Of a stretch of DNA of 64,000 nucleotides, positions 24,904 through 34,479 are shown piece by piece. The notes beneath the pieces are model-generated. The model was not told the origin of the DNA, searched no databases, and saw nothing but the letters and a program-made list of their open reading frames with translations. Source of the DNA: Salinirussus salinus (GTDB lineage Archaea; Halobacteriota; Halobacteria; Halobacteriales; Haloarculaceae); contig NZ_WOWO01000003.1 in NCBI RefSeq assembly GCF_009831455.1, positions 124,001-188,000 of the forward strand, written 5' to 3'. The position numbers were made by a program, and so were the translations under genes. The stretch's first letter is position 1; each line of letters begins with the position of its first letter.

Positions 24904-25857
24904 ATGTCAGGCGACGGTGACAGCGAGCGGCTCTCCCCCGACGACGCCTTCGCCACGCTGGGCAACGAGACCCGGCTGGGGATCCTCCAGGCGCTCGGGC
25001 GGGCGGGGGAGGACCTCTCTTTCTCGGAGCTTCGCGACCGGGTCGGCGTTGCGGATTCGGGGCAGTTCAACTACCACCTGGAGCAGCTGGTCGGGCACTT
25101 CGTCCGGAAGACCGACGAGGGCTACCAGCTCCGGCGGGCCGGCCGGCGGGTCGTGGAGGCGGTGCTCTCGGGTGCGGTGACCGATGCCCCCGACCTGGAC
25201 CGGACGCGGGTCGAGGAGACCTGCGAGCTCTGTGGCGCCCCCATCGAGGTGGCCCGCGACGGGGGGAGCATCGCCATGTACTGCACGGAGTGTGCCGGCC
25301 GCTACAGCCACGCCTACGGGGAGGACCGGACCGGCCGCAGGGCGGACGAGGGGTATCTCGGCCGGCTCCCCCTGCCGCCGGCGGGGCTCCGGGACCGCAC
25401 GCCGACGGAAGTGCTGCGCGCGGCCTGGACGTGGGGCAACCTGGAGATCCTCGCCATCTCGGCCGGGATCTGCCCGCGGTGTTCGGCCACTGTCGACCAT
25501 ACGCTGCGGGTCTGTGAGGACCACGACGCCAGCGACGGGCTCTGCGCGGAGTGTCGCGGCCGGCAGGCGGTCCGGCTCACGGTCTCCTGTACCAACTGCA
25601 TCTTCGGGAGCGGCGGCATCTTCAGTATCAACCTGGTCTCGAACACGCACCTGCTGGACCTGCTCACCGACCACGGCCTCAACCCCGTCGTCCCCGACTC
25701 GATCCGGCAGGTCAACGAGATACACGGGGACTACGAGGAGGAACTGCTCTCCCGGGACCCCTTCCGCGCCCGCTTCACCTTCGACGTCGACGGCGACACG
25801 CTCGGCCTCGTCGTCGACGACGACCTCGAGGTCGTCGAGGCCGAACGCTCAGAGTAG
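24904..25857 (+). CDS. ArsR-type winged-helix regulator with zinc-ribbon domain
   Basis: The 317-residue protein has a winged helix at about 12-90 (LGNETRLGILQALGRAGEDL). A four-Cys zinc ribbon at about 103-125 has CELC and CTEC, and a second Cys cluster lies at about 197-240 (CPRC, CEDH, CAEC, CTNC). The C-terminal beta domain (to 317) is acidic. The pattern matches a haloarchaeal family of HTH-zinc proteins of unknown ligand. Its 3' end overlaps the convergent serB gene by 9 bases. Confidence 0.85.
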   Translation: MSGDGDSERLSPDDAFATLGNETRLGILQALGRAGEDLSFSELRDRVGVADSGQFNYHLEQLVGHFVRKTDEGYQLRRAGRRVVEAVLSGAVTDAPDLDRTRVEETCELCGAPIEVARDGGSIAMYCTECAGRYSHAYGEDRTGRRADEGYLGRLPLPPAGLRDRTPTEVLRAAWTWGNLEILAISAGICPRCSATVDHTLRVCEDHDASDGLCAECRGRQAVRLTVSCTNCIFGSGGIFSINLVSNTHLLDLLTDHGLNPVVPDSIRQVNEIHGDYEEELLSRDPFRARFTFDVDGDTLGLVVDDDLEVVEAERSE

Positions 25858-26475
25858 GCCCCGGCTCTCGAACAGCGCCAGCAGCTCGTCCATCGAGCCG
25901 ACGACCACGTCGCAGGCGGGCTCGACGTTGGGCTTGGGCTCGAACCCCACCGCCAGGCCCGCGACCTCCAGCATCGGGAGGTCGTTGGCGCCGTCGCCGA
26001 CCGCGACCGTCTCGTCGTCGCCGACGACCGCCCGCAACACCTCCAGGGCGTCGTCTTTGGTCCCCTCGATCAGCGGCCCCTCGACTTCGCCCGTGAGTGC
26101 GCCGTCCGCGACCGGCAGCCGGTTCGCCACGACCGCGTCCACCTCGACGCCCTCGCGGGCGAGTGCCGCCTCGACCCCGCGCTCGAATCCCCCGGTGAGG
26201 ATGGCGACGTAGACCCCCGCCTCACGGAACGCCTCGATGACCTCGGCCGCGCCGGGGCGCAGGCGGACTTCCTCGAAGGCGGCCTCCGCGTCGGCGTCGT
26301 CCAGCCCCTCCAGCAGCGCACACCGCTCCCGGAGGCTCTCGGCATAAGCGATCTCGTCGTTCATCGCCCGCTCCGTGATCTGCTCCATCTCGTCGGCGAC
26401 GCCACACCGCTGGCCGAGCAACACGGTCATCTCGGAATCGGAGAGCGTCCCGTCGAAGTCGAAGGCGACGATCAT
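25849..26475 (-). CDS. serB: Phosphoserine phosphatase
   Basis: This haloacid dehalogenase-family phosphatase performs the last step of serine synthesis. The 208-residue protein has motif I DFDGT (residues 5-9: D5 nucleophile, D7 acid/base), motif II LTGGF, and a motif III Lys (TKDDALE). Motif IV is VGDGANDLPML. The cap region spans about 15-80. Length and motifs fit SerB. Other HAD enzymes of this subgroup (for example a homoserine phosphotransferase) remain possible. It overlaps the convergent regulator gene by 9 bases. Confidence 0.9.
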   Translation of the reverse strand: MIVAFDFDGTLSDSEMTVLLGQRCGVADEMEQITERAMNDEIAYAESLRERCALLEGLDDADAEAAFEEVRLRPGAAEVIEAFREAGVYVAILTGGFERGVEAALAREGVEVDAVVANRLPVADGALTGEVEGPLIEGTKDDALEVLRAVVGDDETVAVGDGANDLPMLEVAGLAVGFEPKPNVEPACDVVVGSMDELLALFESRGLL

Positions 26476-26562
26476 GGGCCGGGTTCGCGGCCAGGGGATT
26501 CAAAGCCGGCGGTTCCCGGCGGGGTCCGCGGACCGTCGCGTCCCGTCGCTCGCGGCCCGGCT

Positions 26563-27273
26563 CTACAGCCCGGGCTGCTCGACGTGGCGCCGCCAGAACG
26601 ACCCTTCCAGATACCGTTTCTCGACGCCGTCCCGCCCGAGCAGGCGCGCGACGCGTCCGACCGTCGCCCACAGCGCCCGCTGGAGCCCGACCGGCGCAGC
26701 CGTCATCGTCGTCTCGTCGTGCATATCCGCGCCGACCAGCAGCGCCCGGAGCGCGCCCGGGCTGCCGTACTCCCCGTCACCGCCGCGCTCGTGGGTAGCT
26801 CCCCACGCCGTGTACAGCCCCTCGACCATCAGCATCGACGGGACCTCGGCCCGGAACGCGACGACCCCGTCGGTGTCGTTGCGGAAGGTGTGTTCGCGGC
26901 CGGGCTCGACCGTCGCCGTCTCGCCGGAAGCGAGGCGGGTCGGCTCCCCCTCGACGACCACGGTCAGCTCCCCCTCGACGGCGGTGAACGTCTCCGCCGT
27001 CGGGTGGACGTGGGCGGGTGGCCGGGCCGCGTCGGGCGCGAGCCACTGGAGCAGCTCCGGACGCTCGCCACGCTCCAGCAGGGTGGCCCAGCTCCGCCCG
27101 GCGGGGTCCGAGACCAGCGGGGCCGACGAGCGCCGGAAGAGGGCGGCAGCCCGGCCCTCGGGGTCCAGGTTCAGCACTGGCCCCGCGACCGGTTCGCCGT
27201 CGCCGTCGAGTGGCCGCCCGGTCCGCACCGTGGCCGCCTCCCCGTTTCGCTCGTGCGTCCGCGTCTGACTCAT
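26563..27273 (-). CDS. Cupin-domain protein
   Basis: The product is 236 residues. The cupin core (about 75-150) shows HVHPTAETFTAVEGELTVVV, then GETATVEPGREHTFRND. The His/Glu pattern would hold a metal ion. The C-terminal part (about 165-236) is helical, with ALRALLVGADMHDETTMTAA. It may be a single-domain metal cupin with an added helical tail. Substrate unknown. The gene is divergent from the regulator at 27357 with an 83-base gap. Confidence 0.75.
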   Translation of the reverse strand: MSQTRTHERNGEAATVRTGRPLDGDGEPVAGPVLNLDPEGRAAALFRRSSAPLVSDPAGRSWATLLERGERPELLQWLAPDAARPPAHVHPTAETFTAVEGELTVVVEGEPTRLASGETATVEPGREHTFRNDTDGVVAFRAEVPSMLMVEGLYTAWGATHERGGDGEYGSPGALRALLVGADMHDETTMTAAPVGLQRALWATVGRVARLLGRDGVEKRYLEGSFWRRHVEQPGL

Positions 27274-27356
27274 ACCCGGGCTACGACCACCGTTCGGGAG
27301 ACGCTTCTGTGGGGTATGGGAGGGGGATTTACAAGGGTCCCGGCGATAGCCCGCCC

Positions 27357-28025
27357 GTGAAACAGCTCCGGGTGACCGCCAGCGTCGACCCCGACCGGGC
27401 GCCGGCGTTTTTCGACCTGCTGGCGAACTCGCCCGGGATCACGGAGACCCGGCTGCTGGACTGGAACACCGCTGCCGACCGGGACACCGTCCTCTACGCC
27501 ATCCGTGGCGACGCGACGCCGTTCACCGAGGCGGCCCCCGAGGCGCCCGCTGTCGCGTCCGTCGAGACCGCCACAGCGGGGCCCGAGTGGACCCACGCGC
27601 TCGTGGAGGTCCGAACCGCCGAGACCGAGACCTTCGACGCCGTCCGCCGGGCCCGGAGCCGGCCGGGGTTGGTCGTCCGCAAGCCCATCGTCTACCGCGA
27701 GGGGGCCATGCACTTCCGGGTGGTCGGCGACCCGGCGCCGCTGCAGGCGGCACTCGAGGCGGCTCCCGGAGGAGTCGACGTCGAGGTGGAGTCAGTCGGC
27801 CGGTTCCGCGGAGCGCCGGACGCCCCCGTGGCGGCCCTGAGCGACCGCCAGCGCGAGGCCGTCGAGGCGGCGCTGGCGGCCGGCTACTACGACCAGCCAC
27901 GCGGCGCGACTCACGAGGACGTGGCAGACCGGCTGGGATGTGCGCCGGCGACGGCCAGCGACCACCTCCAGAAAGCCGAGGCCAAACTCGTCCGCGCGGC
28001 TCTCGACGACCTGCGGCCGCGCTAG
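27357..28025 (+). CDS. Bacterio-opsin-activator-type HTH regulator
   Basis: The 222-residue protein has an N-terminal sensor-like alpha/beta region (about 1-155) and a C-terminal HTH-10 domain (about 160-218). The HTH begins LSDRQREAVEAALAAGYYDQ, followed by the recognition helix CAPATASDHLQKAEAK. Start is GTG at 27357, and a GATTTA box 31 bases upstream supports a leaderless transcript. This is one of four such regulators in the window. Effector unknown; the divergent cupin gene is a possible target. Confidence 0.85.
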   Translation: MKQLRVTASVDPDRAPAFFDLLANSPGITETRLLDWNTAADRDTVLYAIRGDATPFTEAAPEAPAVASVETATAGPEWTHALVEVRTAETETFDAVRRARSRPGLVVRKPIVYREGAMHFRVVGDPAPLQAALEAAPGGVDVEVESVGRFRGAPDAPVAALSDRQREAVEAALAAGYYDQPRGATHEDVADRLGCAPATASDHLQKAEAKLVRAALDDLRPR

Positions 28026-28044
28026 TGACCGACCGGAGCCCGCG

Positions 28045-28692
28045 CTACCGCTCGCCGCGGACCTCGCGGTCGAACCGCGCCACGAACGCCCGCAGGAACG
28101 CCGCCCGGTCCGCGGCGATCCGGCGGCCCGCGTCGGTATACATCCGGTCGGGCAGGTCGAGCAGCTTCTTGTGGACGTGGTTGTACTGGGTCGCCCCCTC
28201 GGCGGTGTCGTCGTCCGTCGGTGGCCGGTCGGGGTCGTGGATCACTTCGCCGCGCTCCCCGCCGTAGGTGAAACACCGGGCGAGCCCGACCGCCCCCAGC
28301 GCGTCGAGGTTGTCGGCGTCACAGACCAGTTTCGCCTCCGGACTCCCGGGCTCGTGGTCGTTCGAGTACCGGTGGACCCGGACCGCGTGACAGACTGCGT
28401 CGACCCGCTCCGGGTCGACACTCCGTTTCTCGAGCAGCCGCCGGGCCTCCCGTGCACCCCACTCGGCGTGGTCGTCGACGACCCCGCGGTCCTCCCGGGA
28501 CCGCCCGATGTCGTGCAGCAGGACCGCCAGCCGGACCGTCTCCGGGTCGGCGTCTCCCTCGTGCTCGGCCAGCAGCCGCTCCGCGAGCGCCTCGACGCGC
28601 TGGACGTGGTGCCAGTCGTGCGCCGGGCTCACGCTCTCGAAGTACGACCGCGCGACTGCCCGCATGTCGCCGACGAGACTCACCGCGCGCAC
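28045..28692 (-). CDS. HD-domain phosphohydrolase
   Basis: The 215-residue protein has the HD signature: His in HDWHHVQRVEAL (about 25-36), HDIGRS (HD pair near 60), and a later Asp in CDADNLDALGA. It resembles archaeal HD hydrolases of the YedJ/uncharacterised metal-dependent type that act on nucleotides or similar phosphates. It starts 13 bases after the XPD stop, on the same strand, so the two are likely co-transcribed. Substrate unknown. Confidence 0.85.
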   Translation of the reverse strand: MRAVSLVGDMRAVARSYFESVSPAHDWHHVQRVEALAERLLAEHEGDADPETVRLAVLLHDIGRSREDRGVVDDHAEWGAREARRLLEKRSVDPERVDAVCHAVRVHRYSNDHEPGSPEAKLVCDADNLDALGAVGLARCFTYGGERGEVIHDPDRPPTDDDTAEGATQYNHVHKKLLDLPDRMYTDAGRRIAADRAAFLRAFVARFDREVRGER

Positions 28693-28705
28693 CTCCCGGA
28701 CGGCG

Positions 28706-31015
28706 TCATGGTGCCGGTGGATCCCCCTCGTAGCCGTCCATGTCCTGGTAGAAATTCAACATCGCGAACTTGAGTTTCCCGGGGTCGAGGTCGACCATTT
28801 CGGCGCGCTCCTCGGGCGGGAAGGCCCCGCGGACGGCGTACTCGCCCATCTCCACCTCCGCGCGCTCGGTGTAGCGGGCGTCCAGCAGCACCCGCACCCC
28901 GAAGTCCTCCGGCGAGCGGACCACCCGGCCCAGCGCCTGGCGGGTCTTCCGGACCGTCGGGACCTCGACGGCGTAGTGCCAGCCGGCGTCCTCGCCGGCG
29001 ACGGTCGCGCCGACCGCCTCGTCCTCGCCGACCTCGAAGGCCCCGTCGTAGGCCTCCTGGACGGCCTCCATCCGTTCGTCGAGGTGGGGGTAGGGGACGC
29101 CCACGACGACGACGGTCCGGGCGTCGTCGCCGTCGAAGCTGACCCCCTCGCCCAGCGTCCCCCACAGCGACGTGAAGAGGACTCCGTCGTCGTCCCCGGC
29201 GAAGCGCTCGCGAAGTTCGCGCGCGGGCGTGCCCGCCTCGTCGAGATACCGGGTCCCGACGGAGACCCGCTCGTGGTAGCGGGCCGCCTCCGCGTACGAG
29301 GGGAAGAAGGCGAGCGTGTTCCCGGGGGTCATCCGGGCGGCGTCCTCCAGGACCTCCGTGACGGTCTCCTGGACGCGCCGGTCGTCGCGCCTGCTCGCGA
29401 ACAGGGCGGGCCCGTCGACCGCGTAAGTCCGCCGCCGACCCTCGGGGAACTGCGGGCCGTAGGCCAGCGTTTCGGGACTCTCGAGCCCCAGCACGTCCTC
29501 GGTCACCGCGAACGGCCGCAGCGTCGCGCTCATCAGCACGCTCGCGTGCAGCGACCCGAACAGCGAACTCGTGACCTCCTCCGGGATGCAGGTGTAGAGT
29601 TCGGCGCGGCCGTAGACCTCCCCCCCACTCCGGCCGCCCTCGCTTCCCGCCCCGTCCGGCCCACCGCCGTCGCCGCCGGTGCCGGCAGCGTCTCCGCCCC
29701 TGCTGCCCTGCTCTCGCCGGACGCTCACCACGGGATACGTCCCGGCGGCGTCGCCCTCCTCCAGCCACGCGGCCAGAAACCGGGCGGCCTGGAGGGTCTG
29801 ACACTCCTTGCGGACGCTCGTCTCCCCCGACCGGTAGGCGTCCTCGTAGCGCTCGTCGAGCTCCCGGCCGAGTTCGACCGCCCGGTCGAGTTCCCCCTCG
29901 ACGCCCGGCCCCGTGTACGCCCGCAGGAAGGCCAGCGTGAGCTCGTCCCGGCCCTCCTCGTTGTCGACCGCGAGGTCCTCCCAGTCCTCGCCGACCGTCC
30001 GCTCGGCCGGGCTCTCGGGCCCCGAGAGCGCCTCGCCGTAGGCCGTCGCGAGCGCGTCCCGGAACGTCGAGAGGACGTTCTCGGCAGCCTCCCGGCGGGG
30101 GTCCTCGACGCCGGTCAGCTCGTCGAGTGCCTCCTCCAGCGTGGTCTCGGTCAGGGTCCGCCGGGCGTGCTCGCGGGCGGCGTCCTCGACGTTGTGGGCC
30201 TCGTCGAAGACCGCGATGACGTCCTCGGGGTCCCGGCCCAGCCACCGGAAGAACTGCTCGCGGATGACCGGGTCCAGCAGGTGGTGGTAGTTGCAGACGA
30301 CGAGGTCGACTCCCTCGACGCCCTCCTTGAGGAGTTCGTACCCGCACATCCCCGCCCCCTCGGCGTACTCGTAGATCTCGTCGGGGGTGCGGACGTCGTC
30401 GTACAGCCACGCGAAGAAGTCGTCGGTGTCGGCGGTCAGGTTTTGATAGTAGTGATCGCAGGTCGCCCGGTCGCCGAAGTCCGCCAGTTCCTCCTCGACG
30501 GCCTCGAGTTCGTCCATCACGGCGCCGCGGGCCTCGCCGGCCTCGCTGTCCCCGGCCTGGCTCTCCTCCAGGAGTTCGCGCTGTTTGCGCTCGAGCTCGG
30601 CCTGGTCGCGCTCGGTCTCGACCAGCTCGCGGGTGGTATCCCGCAGCGCCTGACACTCCTGGTAGCCGACGTCGATGTGACACATCGATGCCTTCCCGCG
30701 GAAGACGACCGCCCGGAGGTCGGTCGCGTCGGCGATGGCCGAGGCCTCCCGGCGGAACTGACGGGTCTGCTGGTGGACGTTGGTGGTGATGACGACCGTC
30801 TTGTCGGTCTCGCGGGCGTGTTCCAGGGCGGGAGCCAGCGCCGCCAGCGTCTTCCCGGTCCCGGTCGCCCCCTCGAAGAGGACGTCCGTCCCCGCCTCCA
30901 GCGCCTCGTGGATGGTCCCCATCGCCTCCCGCTGGTGGTCGTAGGGCTCGTCGTAGGGGAAAAAGCGCAGGTAGGAGGGCGACGAGCCCGCCGGGGGCCC
31001 CGAGGTCTCTGACAC
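28706..31015 (-). CDS. xpd: XPD/Rad3-family Fe-S DNA helicase
   Basis: The SF2 helicase unwinds DNA 5'-3' and is implicated in repair. The product is 769 residues. Walker A is EGATGTGKT (48-56) and DEAH is at 271-274. The four Fe-S cysteines C112, C121, C186 and C224 are all present. Motif VI is RQALGRVVRSPEDFG. A Gly/Asp-rich insertion at about 440-475 is typical of haloarchaeal linkers. The iron-sulfur cluster and helicase motifs look intact. An ATP-dependent DinG-type role is possible. Confidence 0.93.
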   Translation of the reverse strand: MSETSGPPAGSSPSYLRFFPYDEPYDHQREAMGTIHEALEAGTDVLFEGATGTGKTLAALAPALEHARETDKTVVITTNVHQQTRQFRREASAIADATDLRAVVFRGKASMCHIDVGYQECQALRDTTRELVETERDQAELERKQRELLEESQAGDSEAGEARGAVMDELEAVEEELADFGDRATCDHYYQNLTADTDDFFAWLYDDVRTPDEIYEYAEGAGMCGYELLKEGVEGVDLVVCNYHHLLDPVIREQFFRWLGRDPEDVIAVFDEAHNVEDAAREHARRTLTETTLEEALDELTGVEDPRREAAENVLSTFRDALATAYGEALSGPESPAERTVGEDWEDLAVDNEEGRDELTLAFLRAYTGPGVEGELDRAVELGRELDERYEDAYRSGETSVRKECQTLQAARFLAAWLEEGDAAGTYPVVSVRREQGSRGGDAAGTGGDGGGPDGAGSEGGRSGGEVYGRAELYTCIPEEVTSSLFGSLHASVLMSATLRPFAVTEDVLGLESPETLAYGPQFPEGRRRTYAVDGPALFASRRDDRRVQETVTEVLEDAARMTPGNTLAFFPSYAEAARYHERVSVGTRYLDEAGTPARELRERFAGDDDGVLFTSLWGTLGEGVSFDGDDARTVVVVGVPYPHLDERMEAVQEAYDGAFEVGEDEAVGATVAGEDAGWHYAVEVPTVRKTRQALGRVVRSPEDFGVRVLLDARYTERAEVEMGEYAVRGAFPPEERAEMVDLDPGKLKFAMLNFYQDMDGYEGDPPAP

Positions 31016-31111
31016 ACCGGGGGTTGTGCGCTCCCGGATATAAACTCCGGCCCCGGGGCGGATGTGGACGCCCCCGGAGCGGGTGTCGGGCCGGGGCTTC
31101 GCTCTCCCGAG

Positions 31112-32149
31112 TCACCGCGAGCCGGTGTCGACCCGCGGGTCCAGCGCCCGGTAGGAGAGGTCCTGGACGACGCTTCCGACGACCCCGACGCCGATGATGA
31201 CGACCGTTCCGCCGAGCACGACCGGGAGGTCACGGCTCTCGATGGCCCTGACGAGCACGAGCCCGAGCCCCTCGATGCCGAACAGGGCCTCGATGACGAA
31301 GACCGCGAGCACGAGCAGCGTGAGCACCTCGGTGAAGAGCATCGACACCACGGGGATGGCGGCGTTGCGGAGCACGTGGACCGCGACCCGGCGCTCGCTC
31401 GCGCCCTTCGCGCGCACCAGGTCGACGAACTCCGCGGTCGCGTACTCCCGGCCGTAGGCCCGCGTGTAACTCGCGTACCCGCCCAGCAGCGCCGTCGTCG
31501 TCAGCAGCACCGGCAGGAGGTGCTCGAAGACCAGCGCCGACTCCCCGACGACGCCGTCGAGCGCCAGCGAGAGGACGATCCCCCCGACCCAGAAGTTCGG
31601 CAGCGCGAAGACGAGGTAGGCCGTCCCCATCCCCGTGCTCGCCAGCCGGCCCTCGGGGCGCAACGCGGCGTAAAGCCCGATGAGCAGGCCGGCCACGACC
31701 GCCAGCGCGACCGCCGGGAGAACGTACATCGCGGTCCGGGTCGCGGCGTCGACCACGAGCGAGAACGCGGGCTCGCCGGTGGCAAACGACGGTCCCCAGT
31801 CCAGCGTCACCATGTTGCCGAGCCAGTCGAGATACTGGTCAAGCAGCGGGCGGTCCAGCCCGCGGGAGGCCAGATACTCCTGGCGGAGGGTCTCGACCGA
31901 CGTCTCCGAGGCGCCACTCCACCTGGCCAGCCCGACCTCTTCCTGTAACACCCAGTCGCCCGTCAGCGTGAAGAGGGCGAACACCGTCGTCAGCACGCCC
32001 CAGACGGCCACCAGTCCCAGACCGACCCGCTTCGCGACCACGCCCCCGACGGTCACAGCGACCACCGACGCCGTGGACGGACATCCGTGCGTGCACGCTC
32101 TCTGGAGGGCATACCGCGTGTCTGTCACCCGACGCTCAAAAAAATGCAT
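31112..32149 (-). CDS. ABC transporter permease (DppB/OppB family)
   Basis: The product is 345 residues if started at the ATG at 32149. The first 28 residues (MHFFERRVTD...) have poor codon composition and may be untranslated; GTG at 32065 would give 318 residues. Six hydrophobic helices are spaced as in dipeptide/nickel permeases. A periplasmic loop follows helix 1 (about residues 70-120). The EAA loop VDLVRAKGASERRVAVHVLR meets the ATPase. Its permease partner starts 67 bases away on the opposite strand. Confidence 0.85.
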   Translation of the reverse strand: MHFFERRVTDTRYALQRACTHGCPSTASVVAVTVGGVVAKRVGLGLVAVWGVLTTVFALFTLTGDWVLQEEVGLARWSGASETSVETLRQEYLASRGLDRPLLDQYLDWLGNMVTLDWGPSFATGEPAFSLVVDAATRTAMYVLPAVALAVVAGLLIGLYAALRPEGRLASTGMGTAYLVFALPNFWVGGIVLSLALDGVVGESALVFEHLLPVLLTTTALLGGYASYTRAYGREYATAEFVDLVRAKGASERRVAVHVLRNAAIPVVSMLFTEVLTLLVLAVFVIEALFGIEGLGLVLVRAIESRDLPVVLGGTVVIIGVGVVGSVVQDLSYRALDPRVDTGSR

Positions 32150-32215
32150 CCATACCGGTAGCCACGGTGACAAAAAACGTTTAGGGTGTTGGCCACTCCC
32201 CCCGTGTATCCCTCC
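32150..32215. promoter_or_regulatory. Divergent promoter between permease genes
   Basis: The 66-base gap holds a TTTAGG box (32180-32185) about 31 bases upstream of the rightward ATG at 32216. On the other strand is an A/T stretch (32171-32181) that may serve the leftward permease. Two halves of one transporter read from this shared region. Confidence 0.45.
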
Positions 32216-33427
32216 ATGCCCTCCCCGTCCGCCGACCCTCCGGAGTTCAAGCAGGTCCCGTGGGACGAGGTCGAGCCGCCCCGCCGGCTGCTCACCGCCG
32301 AGCGGGCCGTCCTCGTCGCCGGCCTGGCCGCCGTCGCGGCACTGCTCGCGTACGACCTGACCGTCGAACCGCCGACGCTCGCCGCCGGCTGGGACGTCTC
32401 GCAGATCGAGTGGGGCGTCCTGGTCTCGGCGGTCGTCCTGCTCGCCTACGGGCTGGTCCCGGTGTTGCGCCGGCGGGCCGGGCTCCGGCGGGTGCTCGGC
32501 CGGCTCCGCTCGCGGCCGGCCGCCCTCGCCGCCGCGGCCTTCCTGACCCTCTTCGCGCTCGTCGCGCTTCTCGGACCGGTCGTCCTCTCCCGCCCCCGGC
32601 TCCAGTTCCAGCATGCCTTCCACCCGCCGGTGGGCTTCTCGACGGGGGTCGACGTCTACCAGTGTGTCGGCGAGACGACCGGCTCGGTGTTCGAACAGCG
32701 GTGTCACGGCACGATGGAGTTTCCGCTTGGAACCAACCGCCGGGGCCACCCGGTGGGTCACCTGCTCGTCAACGGCGCCCGGACCGCCCTGAACGTGCTC
32801 CTGGTGACGGCGGCGCTGGTCGTCCCCGTGGCCGTGCTCACCGGTCTCGTCGCCGGCACCCGCGGCGGCCTCGTCGACGACCTCCTGATGGCCTACGTCG
32901 ACGTCCAGATCTCTGTCCCTGCGGTCATGGTCTACTTCATCGGCTTCGTCTACCTGGGCCCCTCGCTGCTGTTGCTCGTGGTCGCCTTCGGCCTCTTCAG
33001 CTGGGGCGGGATCGCCCGGCTGGTCCGCAGCGAGGTGCTCCAGCGCCGCGAGAGCGGCTACGTCACCGTCGCCGAGAGCCTGGGGGCCTCCCGCTCCTAC
33101 ATCGCCCGCAGACACGTCCTCCCGAACGTCACCAGCACGGTCGTCCCGGCGGTGTTCCAGCTGCTCGCCCTGCTGGTGCTGGTCGAGGCCGGCGTGGCCT
33201 TTCTGGGCTTTCACGACATCCAGGTCTACTCCTGGGGCGCGACGATAAGCGAGGGGCTCAACGCCGTGGTGGCCGGCCAGGTCCAGAACCGGGCGCAGGT
33301 GCCCGCCTACCGGATCTGGTGGGTGTCGACGTTCCCGGCGCTGGCGCTGGCGGCGACGATGCTCTCGCTGAAGCTGCTCGGCGACGCCCTCCGGGACGCG
33401 CTGGACCCGCGGGGTGGTGAGGAATGA
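32216..33427 (+). CDS. ABC transporter permease (DppC/OppC family)
   Basis: The product is 403 residues. A charged N-terminus and two extra hydrophobic helices (about 30-50 and 66-84) precede the usual domain. Then comes a predicted outward loop with two Cys, CVGETTG and CHGTMEF, about 13 residues apart. The BPD-transporter domain has the EAA loop YVTVAESLGASRSYIARRHV. The stop overlaps the next ATG (ATGA). It would pair with the divergent permease and the two ATPases downstream. Substrate cannot be assigned: dipeptide, oligopeptide or nickel. Confidence 0.87.
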   Translation: MPSPSADPPEFKQVPWDEVEPPRRLLTAERAVLVAGLAAVAALLAYDLTVEPPTLAAGWDVSQIEWGVLVSAVVLLAYGLVPVLRRRAGLRRVLGRLRSRPAALAAAAFLTLFALVALLGPVVLSRPRLQFQHAFHPPVGFSTGVDVYQCVGETTGSVFEQRCHGTMEFPLGTNRRGHPVGHLLVNGARTALNVLLVTAALVVPVAVLTGLVAGTRGGLVDDLLMAYVDVQISVPAVMVYFIGFVYLGPSLLLLVVAFGLFSWGGIARLVRSEVLQRRESGYVTVAESLGASRSYIARRHVLPNVTSTVVPAVFQLLALLVLVEAGVAFLGFHDIQVYSWGATISEGLNAVVAGQVQNRAQVPAYRIWWVSTFPALALAATMLSLKLLGDALRDALDPRGGEE

Positions 33428-34479
33428 CCGACCCGTTGCTCGCCGTCGAGGGGCTGGAGACGACCGTCCCGGCTGACGGGGGGACGGTCCGGGCGGTCGA
33501 CGGCGTCGACTTCACCGTCGGGCGCGGCGAGACGGTCTGTCTGGTGGGCGAATCGGGGAGCGGAAAGACGCTGACCTGTCAGTCGCTGACGGGGCTGGTC
33601 CGGCCGCCGGTCGAGGTCACCGGGGGGTCGGTCCGGTTCGACGGGACCGAACTCGTCGGCGCCGGCGCGGCGACGCTGCGGCGGGTCCGCGGTGACCGGG
33701 TCGCCCACGTCTTCCAGAACCCACAGCAGGCGCTGGACCCGGTCTACACCGTCGGCGCCCAGGTCGCCGAGGCGCTGACCGTCCACCGCGACGTCGGTGA
33801 CGCGGCCGCCCGCGAGCGGGCGGTCGACCTGCTCGACCGCGTGGGGATCCCCCGGGCGGACGTCCGGGTCGACGACTACCCCCACGAGTTCTCCGGCGGG
33901 ATGCGCCAGCGGGTCGCCATCGCGGTCGCACTCGCGGCCGACCCCGACCTCGTCGTCGCCGACGAGCCTACCACTGCGGTCGACGTGACCGTCCAGGCCC
34001 GCTTGCTGGAACTGCTCGGCGACGTGACCGCCGACGGGACCGCCCTCCTGCTCGTGACCCACGACCTCCGGGTGGTGGCCGCCCTCGCCGACCGCGTGCT
34101 CGCGATGTACGGCGGCACCGTCGTCGAGCGCGGCCCCGTCGGACGGGTGTTCGAGGCGCCCGCCCACCCCTACACCCAGGCGCTGTTCGACAGCTTCCGG
34201 ACTGGCGGGGGCCCACCGGCGGAACCCGCGGCCGACCGCGACGCCCGCGCCCGGGAGGACCTCCCCGCGGACGGCTGCCGGTTCCGCGGGGAGTGCCCCC
34301 ACGCCGTCGAGGCGTGTGCCGGCGGCGACCAGCCGTCCTTCCACGCTGTCGACGGGGCCGCCGCTCCGGCCGACCGCGACGGCCACGCCGCCTCGTGTGT
34401 CTACTACGGTCCTGATCGGGATCCCGCGCGGGTCCTCGCGGACAGCGCCTCGCTGTCCGGGGGTGAGGGGGATGACTGA
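33424..34479 (+). CDS. ABC transporter ATP-binding protein (DppD type)
   Basis: The ATPase is 351 residues. Walker A is GESGSGKT (about 41-48). The Q-loop QNPQQALDP and signature [15 protein letters not shown] are present. Walker B is [12 protein letters not shown], and the H-loop His is in LLVTHDLR. The C-terminal OppD-type domain carries a [14 protein letters not shown] cysteine pattern. It overlaps the preceding permease by 4 bases and the next ATPase by 8. With its partner it would power uptake. Confidence 0.9.
   Translation: MTDPLLAVEGLETTVPADGGTVRAVDGVDFTVGRGETVCLVGESGSGKTLTCQSLTGLVRPPVEVTGGSVRFDGTELVGAGAATLRRVRGDRVAHVFQNPQQALDPVYTVGAQVAEALTVHRDVGDAAARERAVDLLDRVGIPRADVRVDDYPHEFSGGMRQRVAIAVALAADPDLVVADEPTTAVDVTVQARLLELLGDVTADGTALLLVTHDLRVVAALADRVLAMYGGTVVERGPVGRVFEAPAHPYTQALFDSFRTGGGPPAEPAADRDARAREDLPADGCRFRGECPHAVEACAGGDQPSFHAVDGAAAPADRDGHAASCVYYGPDRDPARVLADSASLSGGEGDD

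Noticed and set aside
28508-31012. Rightward 834-codon frame opposite xpd
   Set aside because: Exact antisense of a clear XPD helicase; Val/Arg/Gly-rich and without a recognisable domain.
31112-33214. 700-codon frame including the first permease
   Set aside because: Upstream part is antisense to the second permease and is highly charged, unlike a membrane protein.
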